A stretch of DNA of 64,000 bases. It comes from Hydractinia symbiolongicarpus (Eukaryota; Cnidaria; Hydrozoa; Anthoathecata; Hydractiniidae). Where the stretch lies: positions 16,489,650 through 16,553,649 of the forward strand of contig NC_079887.1 in assembly GCF_029227915.1 (NCBI RefSeq), in the 5' to 3' direction. Of this stretch, positions 28,169-38,823 are shown piece by piece (position 1 is the stretch's first letter; every line of letters begins with the position of its first letter). The position numbers were made by a program, and so were the translations under genes. The notes beneath the pieces were generated by a model that was given only the letters and a program-made list of their open reading frames with translations, was not told where the DNA came from and searched no databases.

Positions 28169-28913
28169 TTATCCTCTTTGGTGTCCAGCAAAGCAGTACC
28201 ATTTACCGTAACATTTACTTCCATATGTGTTGCAGCATGTATGAATCTTTTTTCGCAATTTTTTGACAGCACCTTTGATGACCTTGCCATGCTTCTTAAT
28301 AAATTTCCCTACTTTTTTGGCAGTTTTTCTTAACCATCCTCGGCGTCGGCGTCGGCGAGACGATCGTCGTCGACGTCGGCGTCCCCACCCAGGATCTTCC
28401 ATTTCTTTATCTTCGGATAACATGTCAAAATCATCCTCGTCTTCATCGTGATTTAACAACTCAGCTAGCTCATCTATGAAAAACGTTTTTGCATAAGAGC
28501 GCACAGTAAAGTTTGATATAGTTAAGGAAGTATTAGATGTGAAAACGTTATGTTATAGGGACTTAAGATTTCTTTTTTAATTTTGGTAGTTTATAAAACC
28601 TAGGTGTGAGAGTAAAAAGAGTTAAAACAATGAATTCCAACCTTTACTCATTTTATTAAATATTCCTTTTTCGTCTTCCGTCAATTCTTCTTGGAATCGA
28701 TCATCTTGAAGTGCATTGGATACCGATTCTGGATCCGAAAAGTCAACTCTAAATTCATCTTCTTCTTGTTCATACGCACCTAAATAAATGTAGTCAAACA
28801 ATAAAAAACTAGCATATTTTCGTTCCATAACAACTTACTTGTGGACATTTTAAACTTTGAATTAACTTACTGCACACAACCAAACAAGTTACAAGCAAAA
28901 AAAACAACTTCAT
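28169..28913 (-). CDS. Secreted acidic/cationic peptide precursor A (candidate antimicrobial)
   Basis: Three exons on the minus strand: 28913-28871, 28779-28642, 28473-28169; phases join to 161 codons plus stop. Exon 1 is a signal peptide (MKLFFLLVTCLVVC). Exon 2 and early exon 3 are strongly acidic (VDFSDPESVSNALQDD; DEDEDDFDMLSEDKE). The C-terminus then switches sharply to GWGRRRRRRSSRRRRRRGW, a Lys-rich amphipathic part (KKVGKFIKKHGKVIKGAVKK) and a CC-x6-C-x5-C tail. Signal peptide, anionic pro-part and cationic mature peptide is the layout of cnidarian antimicrobial precursors such as arminins, but I cannot match it to a named family. The exon 2 donor is weak (GTTGGA) where the paralogue at 45615 has GTACGA. 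Role in innate defence is inference. Confidence 0.8.
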
Positions 28914-28995
28914 TTTGAAGAAAACCTTTTTTCGCTGTTTTTTATTGCTGTCTTTCTTCTTGTTGTTGCCTCTCCGTCTTCTGCAGAAAAAATAG

Positions 28996-29022
28996 GCCCT
29001 TTTATAGGGAATATTTTAATTC
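28996..29022 (-). promoter_or_regulatory. TATA promoter block of peptide gene A
   Basis: Minus strand TATAAAA at 29006-29000, 87 bp upstream of the ATG. The surrounding block (GAATTAAAATATTCC before it, GGGC after it) matches the paralogue's block at 45515-45541 with one difference. Confidence 0.8.
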
Positions 29023-29247
29023 ATTCTATTTTTAGATAATTACTGTTGTTTAAAAAATTGCAAAATAGATGACAGCGTAGGAAGTACACAAATATTTGCT
29101 TTCCAACACGGCTCGCTACACTTCTTTTTTTAGAGGGAACGAGTTATACCCTAGAAAATATTGAAACTTCTCAGAAGTACGTATTTTTTTATCTTCCATA
29201 AAGATATAGAATTTCCTTACGGCATAAGAGGCTATTATTTTGGAATA

Positions 29248-29282
29248 GAGCAACAAGGAAGTGAGTATCAAAGGAGGAGAAC
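29248..29282 (-). promoter_or_regulatory. Distal conserved block upstream of peptide gene A
   Basis: On the minus strand TTCTCCTCCTTTGATACTCA then CTTCCTTGTTGC; about 335 bp upstream of the ATG. The same block in the same gene-relative orientation lies upstream of the paralogue at 45182-45213. It contains an ETS-type GGAA core. Regulatory function is inference. Confidence 0.6.
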
Positions 29283-29390
29283 AATTTTTTTAGATGTTTT
29301 AAATTACTGATGTAACCATGCACTGTTTATGAAATGACAAGGAGTAATTCACAAATCAAAATGTGTACGCTGAACTTCAATCCAAATTTA

Positions 29391-29469
29391 GAGAGGAGGG
29401 AGGAAGGGAGGGAGGGAGGGAGGGAGGGAGGGAGGGAGGGAGGGAGGGAGGGAGGGAGGGAGGGAGGGA
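29391..29469. repeat. (GGGA)n microsatellite
   Basis: About 79 bp of GGGA/GGAG units with one GGAAG interruption near the left end. Confidence 0.95.
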
Positions 29470-31146
29470 TACTTACTGATAAATAGATAGATACGCCTGC
29501 AAGTTGGAAAGAAAGTTTGGATGAAATAAATTTAATGTCTAATAGCTTCCTTGATCACTATTAAATTCCGGTATTAAAAACATGATTCATTTGATAACGT
29601 AAAAAAATAGTTTTTTTGATGTGGTACCACATATCATCAAATAACGATATCGTAAGCATTTTATAATTTTAATATATCCGGAGAGTGGAACTGTAGGTAC
29701 CTCTTTCATACAAAATATACCCTTAATGGTTATCAGATATACAAGAATTCATATGGAGTCGACAGCCATTTTTATTTCCAACAGAATAAGAAAGTTTACC
29801 GACTTTTACAGACCGTTTTTAACCAATGCATAGGGTCGTGATCCCCGATCAACTCTGCTAGCATAAAAAATAGGACTGCCTTCTTATGGCGTTGGCTAGC
29901 TGAGGAGGTACTGTGCTTGCATGACATGCTTAGTCAAAATGAAAACATCCTCTTCTCAGGACGCTTATTTATAACACTACTAATAAGAAACGAGGAGGAA
30001 ATTCTGAGTAAAAAATCGTACTAAAAGAAGGGATTAACTTTCGCAATATTAATTCTGTAGGGAAATAGCACAGAGTGCAGAAATCACGTGATGTAGAGGG
30101 TCAAAAGAAGAACGTGGTAAGCTACCTAACTAAAATGTTGAAGTAATCACATAGACAGTTGGATGTAACGAAATTTTCAGTAGTTAGCTGAGTGTTTCTA
30201 ATGTTAAATGTAGTTTGGTAACACCCTTGACTATATATCGCAAACCTGGGTGAAGGTTGAAAGTTTATTGACATATGCCAATGGGAAATATTCTGCGCGA
30301 AACAGTCTCGTGTACATGTGATACTTTTACAGTGCGTGTAATTTCACTTGAAGTTGATTTTGAAAATTTTAACTTTTAATTAAAATTTATTCCGCAAAAT
30401 AAAAATTCTGGATGGCTTTTTTAGTTAGACAGCTTAAGCCTGTGTTATTTAAAGCTATTCTGGATCAAAACCAAAATAGAACCTTCTTCAGTAGATAAAA
30501 AGGCAGTTTTTAGTAATATTGAAATCAAGTAGAAGCATTTAGGGTCAGTAATGAGATGGGGGAGGGGATGCAGATGCGCTTTTAGCTCAGTACTTGTACG
30601 TTAATTATACTTTTTAGTTTTTAGGAGCAATTAAAATACATAGTTTTGATGGAAGAATTTCACAAGTTTATCTGATACTTCATAAAAAGCGTATTAAATC
30701 TTGATTGGTGTAATTTATTCATTGTAATGTGTCTTGGAAGACTTTAATCAGTGCACTGATGTTTATTTGAAGCAGCCATCATAGAATCAATGTCGTAATA
30801 TTTGTATCATATGTTTAATGACTCCCCATCATATCTTAGCAACAATACACATAGTTTTCTTCTTTCGTAGCCGTATTTATCGTGCACGCTCGAGATTTCA
30901 GCAAATTTTGTTAATTGTAATTCACAGTTGTAAACGAATTTGACACATCTGTTGTTTTTGTTATTTCTCAGAATATTCAATTTGTAGTTCTATCACGAAA
31001 AAGTGATTGCGACGAAATTGTTACCTATCGTATTATCACCACTAACTCCATTCTGCTGAATTGAAATAACATAAGGCTTTCTTAATTATTATGGCGATTC
31101 ATACTGGTTTCCTTTATTACCTTAAACTGGGATCAAACGAATCTAA

Positions 31147-31926
31147 AGCTAGGCGAAAACCGATCCAACATTTCATCCAACATTTTGGATAAAAATGTTA
31201 AATAAATGTTGGACGAATGTTGGATGAACTTATTCACTGTTTGGGCATGTCATCCAACAAGATACATCTTTATATAAATGTCCATTCATTCGTCTATTCT
31301 CATGCAAACAAAGATCGTCACTGTTATGATGCTATCGATATTTAGCCACTGTCATGATGCTACCGATATTGCTCTCATAGCTAGTCAACTCTGATGACGA
31401 AAAGCCTCACAAAGACAAAATACGTGATTGGATTAAAAGGAGGTATGGTCTAGGTGCGTAACTAATGGTAGAAGATAGATGTGGCTAGGTGTGTATAACT
31501 ATGGTAGAAGATAGATGTGGCTTTAAACATCGTCTTCGTTGCTCATTTTGTTTTTCAAATGCCAAAAATGTTCGTTTTTCAGAGTCTGCTGTGAATGTTT
31601 TGAAAATGAAAGATGAATTTGTGATAATTCAAATTCGAAAAGACCTTCGAAAACTAATTAATTACGTAAAAATATTCGAATGTTGGATGTAGAATAAAAA
31701 AGGGCGCAAATGAATCCAACAAGTATAATCATGTTGGATGAGCAGTAAATGTTAGATGAAAAGTTTGATCGTGATCAAACTTCATCCAACACGATTTTTG
31801 TTCATCCAACACATTTTTTTTTTATTTTTTTTATTTTATTTGTACTTGCGCAAACCGATCCAACATTCATCCAACATGTAAAACTTGGCATGTTGGATGA
31901 AATGCTGAATCGGTTTGCGCCTAGCT
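31147..31926. mobile_element. PIF/Harbinger-type MITE, TAA target duplication
   Basis: Ends AGCTAGGCGAAAACCGAT and the inverse of AGCTAGGCGCAAACCGAT, each followed by CATTTCATCCAAC; flanked by TAA at 31144-31146 and 31927-31929. A 3-bp TWA duplication is typical of PIF/Harbinger. The interior is full of CATCCAACA/TGTTGGATG motifs. Open frames inside are not recognisable transposase. Confidence 0.85.
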
Positions 31927-32240
31927 TAATATTTTGGTCCACCATAATTTTCCGATGTTGGATGAAAGTTCAATGTTGAATAAAATCGGATTTTTTGTTC
32001 GAAGGTTTTCATCCAAACTGTTGGATCACATAGTCACAAGAAATAATAATTTCTTGTGACTATATGATTCAACATAAATTTTAGTTTTATGCAACGTTCA
32101 GATTTTTGAATGTTTGTTTGTTTTCCATTTTCTTTCATAATGCCTTGGAAAACAGCAACTCGCACATCATGTTCCGGAACAAATTTACTGATTCCAACAT
32201 TTCATCTGCGATTTGCTAGATGAAAATGTTGGATTATAAC
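31927..32240. repeat. Further CATCCAAC repeats with a stem-loop
   Basis: TGTTGGATGAA-type motifs continue beyond the MITE, with a hairpin near 32028-32068 (GTCACAAGAAAT and its inverse). Probably an older related insertion. Confidence 0.55.
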
Positions 32241-32334
32241 TCCCGCTTTAATTGAAAGATTTTTTCGAAATCACTCTTTAACTCAAATCTTAAATAATTA
32301 CTGTTACTACTTTCTTGTCCTACATATATTTTCT

Positions 32335-32490
32335 CAGATAACACAAACGCCACATAACACTCACATAACACTCAGATAACACAAACACCACATAACACTC
32401 AGATAACACAAACGCCACATAACACTCAGATAACACAAACACCACATTACACTCAGATAACACAAACACCACATCACTCAGATAACACTT
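32335..32490. repeat. Tandem repeat, about 27-bp unit
   Basis: Repeats of CACATAACACTCAGATAAC and ACAAACGCCA/ACAAACACCA, about five to six copies. There are no spacer sequences. Confidence 0.9.
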
Positions 32491-33946
32491 CATGAGTTAG
32501 CAATCAGAAAACTGTTTGCAAAAGTACACAGAAAAGTGACCAAAAAGGCTTTTGTTATACGCCCCTTTTCAATCATCAACAGTTCTTTAGCGGTGATTAG
32601 CTAAAAAAATAAATGATATAAATGATAGCATTTCTTACATTTCAAAAATCTATCAACATTTCAATCCTTGTATCTCTGAATTTTTGAAGTTTTCCTAAAA
32701 AAATCAATGGCTTTTATATTGTTAGTAGCTGTCGTACACGAAGTTATTGATCTATCATTTTTACTTCGAGAGAACTTCAGCGCCTCCTAGCGACATGGCG
32801 CACCGCCCCTCAACCCCACTAAATGGCTCGTAAGTATGTACCCAGCATAGATCTGTTCTAAAACTACAGACGAATGCGTAGACAAGTACAAACGAGTAAC
32901 AGACGAGTACAGACAAGTACAGACGAATCACAGACGAGTACAGACGAGTTACAGACGAGTTACAGACGAGTTACAGACGAGTATAGACGAATCCCAGACG
33001 AGTACAGACGAATCACAGACGACTAGTGTAGACATGGGTATACCAGTAGTACCTTAATTATTTTTTAGGTTTTAACAGTAACGTTGAATTGCGTAAAATG
33101 TATGCGGGTATTGAAGTGACAACCATTGAATAATATGCAAGTATCATAACAAAGCTATGTACACCTTAAAATCGTATTTTATCGTTTTTTTATAAGGTTT
33201 CTGATATATTATCAGAATCCAAATCGTATGGATGTTTTATGTTGAGGTTCTTTTGGTGCAGTAGTAAAGTCACTGTGTCCTTAACTCTATATGGTCATCT
33301 TGTTACGACCAAATCTCTGTCATATTTATCTCCTAAACATACTTCTAATATCTCCCTGGTGTCTACACTTTTTTGGAACAGGAAGCGTTGTGTCATCGTT
33401 GTAAAGTTCGATAAGTTTGATACAACCTGCGTACGAGAAGAAAATAAACTACTTGCTACCACCTCTTTATTTTTATCACAGTGTTTAAATATGTGGTTTA
33501 CTCACCTGTGGTATTTGATTTCATGTCTGAACTGTCGGTTTCTGTTTTGATTTTAATTTTTTCAAAATACATTCATATTGTTATTTTCAAAACACTTTTT
33601 TATAAGAACAATTTTATAAGAACATGAGGCTAGGAATAGGTCCTACTTTAACGTTTTAGTAAAATGGGGAGTTGGGGGGCATTATAAACTGATTTGAAAA
33701 AATGCAATATAACCCCCTACTACCTTAAGTAAAGTAATTTTTGCGAAACCTTATTTTGCGAGGTCCAAAAAGAGAATCTACTAGTATTTTTTGAAATTTT
33801 AACTTATTTATTGAGATAAGGAATCCTTTATACTGGGCTTTTTTGTCACAGAGGCTGACCATTATTTTTATCAAGGGAACAAGGGAAGAAAAAAACAAAA
33901 ATCCTTTTGCAAAGATTAATTTTAGCGAATACCTTACATGCTCACT

Positions 33947-34150
33947 CTCGAATAAGCGCCCCTCTGGAATAAGCGCCTAGGGGCAGTTATTTGAATATAT
34001 TGGAAATTAGTAAAAAAACGAGCTTTTACTCAAAACATGTTCTGTTTTTAAATTTTACGACCATTATAGTTAACTAAAAATAACACAAAAATCATATTTT
34101 TTATAAGCGCTCCTCTCGCTTTACCACCCCTTCCAATAAGCGCCCACCCT
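33947..34150. repeat. AATAAGCGCC-rich MITE relic
   Basis: CTCGAATAAGCGCCCC and CAATAAGCGCCCACC lie at the two ends with further copies inside; related in motif to the MITE at 21600-21794. Confidence 0.5.
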
Positions 34151-34439
34151 AAACCCTGGTTCACACCTATAAGCATGCACATTAGGTCTAGGTCATTTCT
34201 AGTAATCTAGTAAAAAGACTTATTTTCGCCAATTAACATTTTCACAAATTTTCACGCAAACAATTTTTCACGAATATGAATAAAATTCGCGAATTTTGCA
34301 AAAATTAATCTTACCGAAAATTAATCAACTTGTACAATTAAACACAAAAGAATAGGAACAACTTCTGAGAATATGAAAAAATAAGAAGACCTCAGGCTGA
34401 AGTCAAATTTTACTGTTCTTATAAAAAAGTGTAGCTTAC

Positions 34440-34530
34440 CAACCTCGTTCCCAGGACATTTTGCATCTTTGATGAATTTGATAGCGGCGCTCTGTTATAA
34501 CGGTTTAGGGACCAAGGAACCCTGGGGACG
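34440..34530. repeat. GGGGACGAGG-family mini-element
   Basis: ACCAACCTCGTTCCCAGG at the left, CCCTGGGGACGAG at the right, with the shared TATAACGG centre motif. Confidence 0.65.
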
Positions 34531-35379
34531 AGAATAGTAGCTTACAAATTTAGTATTTTTTAAATTTTATGACATTTTTTAGTCAAGAGCCTCTAAAGGC
34601 GAAGAAACTCTTACTTGGCTTTTTGCTTCGTTTCCTATAGAAACAGAGACGAAAAAAGGGTATGCGCTTCCTTTCAAACTTGAATTACAAGTGGCGTCGA
34701 TTACCTTGTTACAAAAATATAGCTCGTGAATTACTTAACGGACTTGAAATTTATGCGATCAGAAATTAACGCGAAGGACGAGGTTAGACCTTAAAGTGTG
34801 TGATATCGTCTGTACTCATCTGTAACTTGTCTGTAAGTCGTCTGCAACTTGTCTGTACTCGTCTGTGATTCGTCTGTACTCGTCTAAGCATTCGTCTGTA
34901 GTTTTAGAACAGATCCCCAGCATATACAGTTGAACTCATGTAATTCGAATCTCCAAGGGGATTCAAAATTTGTTCGAATTACATGAGTTTCGAATTATAG
35001 GAGTTTGACTTTTTCCGGCCGAATTTTGGCGCTATTAATTATCAATGTTGTAACATCCTATGGAGTAAAACGACGCGTAGTATTTGAGAAATAAGTGGCT
35101 ATTTTCATGTAAAACAAGTTTTACCAATTTTTAATTATCAATCTTTCTCATAAAAGTCCATGATTTTGGTCTGTCTCCTATTAATCAATCTTCCATGGTT
35201 GATCTTATCGGACATTTGCGACAGCAGAGTATCACACTTTGGATCGGTCTCAAACAACGTCAGTTTCTTCAGAGTCTCTATTGCGTCTTCAATCTCGTAT
35301 TGCGACTGTGGTGAAACTGGATCGTCGTCAGGACAGTCATCCTTTTATCATCAGAGCTAGCATCAACATCAACAATCTC

Positions 35380-36360
35380 GACCTGATAACCCTTTGTTCC
35401 TTAGGCTGTGTACAAGAAGTTGTGGTGGGTGGTAAAGATTGCAAATTGATTGCCTTTAATCCTGTGACTTCCGGCTGAGCAGGACAATTGTCGACAACTA
35501 GAGCAATCTTTCTGCCTTGCGAATCGAATTGACGGTCGAGCTCTCGTACCCACTCTTCAAAAAGTACTCCGTCCTTTCATGATTTATTTTGAGATCGGTA
35601 TCGACAGGGAAGGTTGTGCACGTTCTTGACGCATCTCGGCTTTGCAGATTTTCCTATCACAAACAACGGGAGTTTTTTGCAAATAGCGTTGGACGCAGCC
35701 TAATGGTATGGCTGCGTCCAACGCTATTGGTAAAAAACTTTGCTATTATTTCCACCTGCGCAACATTTACCACGAAAATGTAAAGACTTGGAGGGCAGTG
35801 CTTGGTACAACAGACCAAATTTATACGCGTTGAAGATGTCCTTCAAATCGTACCTGGCAAGAATAATTGGGAGGGTTGTTTCTTCCCATGGCGCTGTCAT
35901 CTCTTTGGTGACTTTCTGTGATTCGCTAGATACCTCTTTCAAAATGATTCCATATCTATAAAAAGATTGAAATTCCTCATTGTTCTGGCTATTTTTCATG
36001 ACGGGATACATTCGCGAGAGTGATCGAATACAGTAAAGGTACATAGGATATAATTTACCTCTCTTTCCGGCCTCTTAACCACTTATTTTGATGCCGTGAA
36101 GTCTTCATATTGAAAATCTTTCGCAAATCTTTGTGTTTTTCCTGACAAGATTGGACCATTGATTGGCATGTTGTTTCCGCGCATTGATTTAAACCACTTA
36201 AACGGAGCGTCATTTAATTTGTCGTATTTATCTGCTTTAAACCTCCGTTTCTATTTTTTCCTTATTTTTCTTCCAGGTTGCCAGTGTGCTAGTGGGAATA
36301 TTGTATTTCTTGGCTGCATCTACATCTACGTTCAAGCACCCCTTTTCCAGATCCTTTAAA
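35380..36360 (-). pseudogene. Tigger transposase pseudogene
   Basis: Minus strand: CENP-B-type HTH piece with KYNIPTSTLATWKKN (near 36300), then a DDE segment (36044-35724) with TTLPIILARYDLKDIFNA and LYQALPSKSLHF, then VVDNCPAQP (near 35485) and a CTQPKEQRVI-like C-terminal catalytic block (near 35400). The first catalytic Asp of the usual NADEFGLFY motif reads Tyr-Lys here (FNAYKFGLLY). Frameshifts, stops and a hairpin insertion at 35682-35728 break the frame. Confidence 0.8.
35682..35728. other. Perfect 19-bp stem-loop inside Tigger
   Basis: AATAGCGTTGGACGCAGCC, a 9-nt loop, and the exact inverse. It sits where the transposase frame is lost, so it is probably a template-switch inverted duplication. 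Confidence 0.85.
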
Positions 36361-38468
36361 GTATTATTATTATTATTTCATTTATTTAAAGTTGGTTTTA
36401 CATAGTAAGTGGTAAATACTAATTTACACCAACTAAAGTAAAAAATAAATAAACAAGAAAACACAAAGAAAATAAGAGACGAGAATAGGCGGCTTATGTA
36501 GCCTGAATTACATGATCAAAATTTGCTCACGGGACTAAGAAAACTGTTCGATTTACATAATTTTTCGAATTACAAGAGTTCGAATTATAGGAGTTTTCTT
36601 ATAAGGATTTTAAAGTAAAATTCGGCGGGACGGAAAATTCGTTTGATTTAAATGATTATTTGAATTATAGGAGTTCGAATTACATGAGTTCCACTGTAAA
36701 ATGTAAATAAACGTCGGATAGGGTTTTATAAAGAGTATAATAACAATAATTAACTGCTTACATCGGATTGCATTTTAAAGAATTTTTGAAGAAGTTTTTG
36801 GAGAAATTATCTTCTTTGTTTCAGTTTAACACCCGAAAAGAATCGCATTTTTCCCCAATTTTTTCAGTAAGTGTTATGTTATATTATTTCACGTTGGGTG
36901 TATGTGTATTATTTGTTGCCTAAATTTCGTTTTGCATTTTGTTGTTCTAGCAAGTAAAATCGTGTATCATCTTCTACACTTACGTGACGGATCGTAGAGT
37001 AACGCTAGAGGCAAGGACCTCTCTAAGTCGTTCAAATATGCCCTTGCACATTTACTTTTAATAATAATTATAATAATAAGGAAGCTTTTAATAATAAGCA
37101 AGAGATATTTACTTCTTGTGAAAGATTTTTCACACAATACAGTGTCGAAGGAAGATTTCTTACATTTTATTTGAAAAAACAATCATAAAATTCTTAAATC
37201 AAAGCCAAATAATGTTTTCAGAAAAAATAGGGCTAAAGTTAGCTAGCCAGCAAAACTTCTTCTTTCTTCCACATGCAGAAAATTGTTTAGCAAGTTATGG
37301 GTGAATATAATAGCTCTTTAAGGCTATAAATTTTTATAAAATTGATTTAGTAAAAAAAGACATATAATTCTTATAATTCGGTAATGCAAAACAGTATATA
37401 TTACTAATTAAAAATTTTCATATTTAATCTATTAGAAACATTTAATAACATGAAAAAGGAGGCCTGAAATGAAAATAAGCAAAAAACAACAACACAAAAA
37501 TACATATGTGAATAGGCTTTATTTGTATTGTTTTAGATCATAGTAACAACAACATAAACAACAACAGATAAATACAATAAAATAAAAATGACAACATTAT
37601 ATAGCTAATTAAAAACAACCTTACAACACAACAACCTACAAAAACGAAAGAATGAACACTAATTTAGTACAACATTCAGTTAAAAAATATTTAGCCCTGT
37701 TAGCCTAATAACACGAAAAACACTGTTTTTATTTTTTGGTAACTATTTCTAGCTCAGAAATGTTGAAACAAACTTGAAAATACCTGTTAGGTGTTATGCA
37801 ATAATTACTATAAATACTTTAAATTTTTACCGAAACAAAATCATTCAAAAACAGATATCACAACTACATTACTACACGTTTTTGTGTCCATCTGGAAAGG
37901 GTTGTAATAAGTATATATGCTAAGTCATGTTCACCATGTTGGTAGAATCACAAACATTTTTCAAGTCTCTTATAGACTTGAAAGACAACTTTTTTAGTGA
38001 AAATGTGAAAAACTTTTGTCATTTTATTCATTAAATCAAGCCATGGTTTTCTTATTCCAACTGCATATAATTAGCACCATTTCCAGGAATTATTTCAATT
38101 CAAGGCTCGAGATTTTACACCAAAACATCATAAAGTCTTGTCAAAGTTTTCCTCCTAAAACTAGTGTTCTCTTCCTTGACTTGGTGGCATGTTAAAAAAT
38201 CGTTTCAAAAGTGTCTACTGCCAGAAGCCTTGAATCTACAAAGTAAACTTACAAAGTTGTTACGAAGTCAACAAATTGTTATATACATCATACCTTTACC
38301 AGCTACAAAAAACCAGCTGGCTAGCTATTCGATTTATTGTGAGGTTATAAAATGTCTTGTTAGGGGCTTTCGAAAATTTATTTCGGGCTCCGTTAAATAA
38401 ATTAATTAAAATTAAATAAATAAAATGTGCGTACTTTCTTGCAATAGAAGGCGACTTAATTGCAGAGG

Positions 38469-38504
38469 AGAACAACAAGGAAGTCAAGCTCACAGGAGGA
38501 GAAC
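38469..38504 (-). promoter_or_regulatory. Orphan copy 1 of the distal peptide-gene block
   Basis: Plus strand AACAACAAGGAAGTCAAGCT then CACAGGAGGAGAAC matches the blocks upstream of both peptide genes. Flanking TTTCTTGCAATAG also matches the 45.2-kb copy. No signal-peptide exon or TATA block was found next to it. Confidence 0.55.
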
Positions 38505-38795
38505 ATATATTAATGCTTGCAAACAATTACGTAGCCATGAAAAATAATTGCAAAGTATTTTGTGGTTCGATAAGATAAGTTTGTCCATTGATTTTCTCGC
38601 CAGAGTCATCCTTAATTACATATTTCTGCATCAATTTGGGATGTCTAATTCAGCATAACCCAGGGTACACTAAGAAATAAATCTATCTAAAAAAGGTATA
38701 AAAGTATTTTTTTACTTAAACGGCACAGTAAAATTGGTTTTACATTTTGAATAAAAGGCATATACTTACTTGCAGTAGATGTTTTAATTGCGAAG

Positions 38796-38823
38796 AAGAG
38801 CAACAAGGAAGTAAGGCTCGCAG
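38796..38823 (-). promoter_or_regulatory. Orphan copy 2 of the distal peptide-gene block
   Basis: AGAGCAACAAGGAAGTAAGG, about 330 bp from copy 1. Both copies are followed by CATGAAAAATAATTGCA and TTTTGTGGT-type sequence, so the pair is a tandem duplication of roughly 350 bp. Confidence 0.55.

Larger units (their letters stand above)
29023..31143. other. Upstream region of gene A and gene-poor DNA
   Basis: Contains the distal conserved block at 29248-29282 and the GGGA microsatellite. No exon recognised between 29470 and 31143. Confidence 0.5.
32850..34915. mobile_element. Foldback/MULE-like element with 9-bp target duplication
   Basis: The 9-bp direct repeat CCCAGCATA flanks the element exactly (32841-32849 and 34916-34924). 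Long inverted ends start GATCTGTTCTAAAACTACAG and pass into arrays of ACAGACGAGT-type units (32880-33023 and, inverted, 34798-34890). A 9-bp duplication and long tandem-repeat-rich ends fit MULE-type foldback elements. No transposase was recognised inside; the interior holds older repeats (AATAAGCGCC block, GGGGACGAGG mini-element). Confidence 0.88.
34927..36696 (-). mobile_element. Tigger/pogo element, decayed
   Basis: Ends CAGTTGAACTCATGTAATTC and an inverse with one or two changes (ending 36696), flanked by TA (34925-34926, 36697-36698). Interior inverted copies of TTCGAATTACATGAG occur at both ends. It encodes a broken minus-strand transposase and begins one dinucleotide after the neighbouring foldback element's target duplication. 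Confidence 0.88.

Noticed and set aside
28263-28451. Plus-strand frame opposite peptide gene A
   Set aside because: Complement of the arginine codon run; no independent support.
32335-33023. Two further regular repeat arrays resembling CRISPR
   Set aside because: The 27-bp array has no spacers, and the ACAGACGAGT array is the terminal repeat of the foldback element.
33239-33550. 103-codon frame within the foldback element
   Set aside because: No recognisable domain on either strand and low-complexity composition.
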